A stretch of 35,698 bases of DNA. Origin: an uncultured Opitutia bacterium (lineage in GTDB: Bacteria > Verrucomicrobiota > Verrucomicrobiia > Opitutales > UBA953). Below are positions 35,007 to 35,698 of this stretch, one piece after another. A model generated the notes under the pieces. It made no database searches. It was given only the letters and a program-made list of their open reading frames with translations, and was not told the DNA's origin. The DNA lies in assembly GCA_903831005.1 (NCBI GenBank), contig CAIKWA010000151.1, forward strand, positions 1 to 35,698, written 5' to 3'. Position numbers and translations under genes: made by a program. The number at the start of each line of letters is the position of its first letter. The first letter of the stretch is position 1.

Positions 35007-35698
35007 TCACATTCCTAGCATCTTCTGGCGATAATGCTCATCCGGGCGTCCCGCGATGCGTTCACACTGGGCGGCGGTCAGGAACACCGGACCGCCGAGG
35101 GCGGCGGCACCGACGAAAATCTCAGCGGCTTTCTCGGCCATGAGCAGGGAACCTAGGACAGCCTTGGGGGAGGAACCGACGGCGATAATGCCATGGTTCT
35201 GAAGCAGGATAATCTTAGGGTCGCGTCCCGTGCGTTTGACGAACGAGACGACTTCACGACGGATGGCCTGAGAGAGACCAAGGCCAGGTTCGGCGTAAGG
35301 CACGAAGACGGACTCGACGCCGCACATCACGATTTCGTCCGGGCACGTGCGTTTCTCGGCGAACTCGCGGGCCCGCGGCGAACAGAGAATCTGGTTCACC
35401 GCGATGGCGTGCACATGACCGACGCAGTGGACGTGGGGAAGGGTGAGCAGGTAGGCGTGAAAGAGGGCTTCAATCGAAGGCTTCTTGTCGGCCGGCTCAA
35501 ATCGTGACGCCAATAAGGCTTGGTCGATCTCAACGTCGGTCGCAGCAGTCGCGTCCAGCAGAGGGAGCAGTCGGTCGAAGGCACAGCGGGTGACATCGGA
35601 CTCCTTGAGCGATGCGAGGTTGGAACCAGAGGCTTTGACCGCAAATGAATGGTCGTCCAGCCGGACGGAAGTATTGCCTTCGCCCAGGATTGTCATGC
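35007..35698 (-). CDS. Class II aldolase/adducin family protein (5' end beyond the window)
   Basis: LGEGNTSVRLDDHSFAVKASGSNLASL, HVHCVGHVHAIAVN, VLLQNHGIIAVG-like (ILLQNHGIIAVGSS), C-terminal to 35007. Homologues extend further N-terminally than the last in-window ATG. Confidence 0.85.
   Translation of the reverse strand, partial: MTILGEGNTSVRLDDHSFAVKASGSNLASLKESDVTRCAFDRLLPLLDATAATDVEIDQALLASRFEPADKKPSIEALFHAYLLTLPHVHCVGHVHAIAVNQILCSPRAREFAEKRTCPDEIVMCGVESVFVPYAEPGLGLSQAIRREVVSFVKRTGRDPKIILLQNHGIIAVGSSPKAVLGSLLMAEKAAEIFVGAAALGGPVFLTAAQCERIAGRPDEHYRQKMLGM

Noticed and set aside
1-35698. CRISPR arrays, transposons, prophage, toxin-antitoxin or defence islands
   Set aside because: No regular repeat-spacer pattern, transposase, integrase or terminal inverted repeats were seen; PIN-PhoH is the chromosomal PhoH2 type in a housekeeping context and is not evidence of a mobile system here.

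Overview
The window is a gene-dense, high-GC bacterial chromosomal segment. Its gene content suggests a Verrucomicrobia/Opitutae-like genome (Minf_1886-type protein, PVC-type CxxCH dehydrogenase, Opitutus-like LpxK and DUF721 sequences). I assign about 29 protein genes. Most are housekeeping: panD (partial, absent from the ORF track), lpxK, ppk1, an Rsm22-like methyltransferase, recR, ybaB/ebfC, DUF971, a PIN-PhoH ATPase, mutS, an lplA-like ligase, an RmlD-like SDR, hisC, panE-like, nadB, a CNNM/CorC-like transporter, hisF, dtd, a menF-like gene and metG. The right third is a long minus-strand run: class II aldolase, rhaB, a bifunctional rhamnulose-1-P aldolase/dehydrogenase, a PVC-type cytochrome c/HEAT protein, an S9 peptidase and two poorly characterised proteins. 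I saw no rRNA, tRNA, CRISPR, IS element, phage or obvious defence system. The most interesting signals are: (1) a 43-codon micro-ORF just after the rhamnose aldolase gene that reads as a LutA N-terminus joined in frame to a LutC C-terminus, i.e. a likely lutABC deletion scar; (2) a HAD-like hydrolase fused to a DUF721/DciA-like domain; (3) a 9-bp hairpin plus U-tract directly 5' of the metG start; (4) five convergent gene junctions that all overlap, abut or are separated by 7 nt or less; (5) almost no Shine-Dalgarno motifs. All family assignments are from memory and motif reading; no database search was run.
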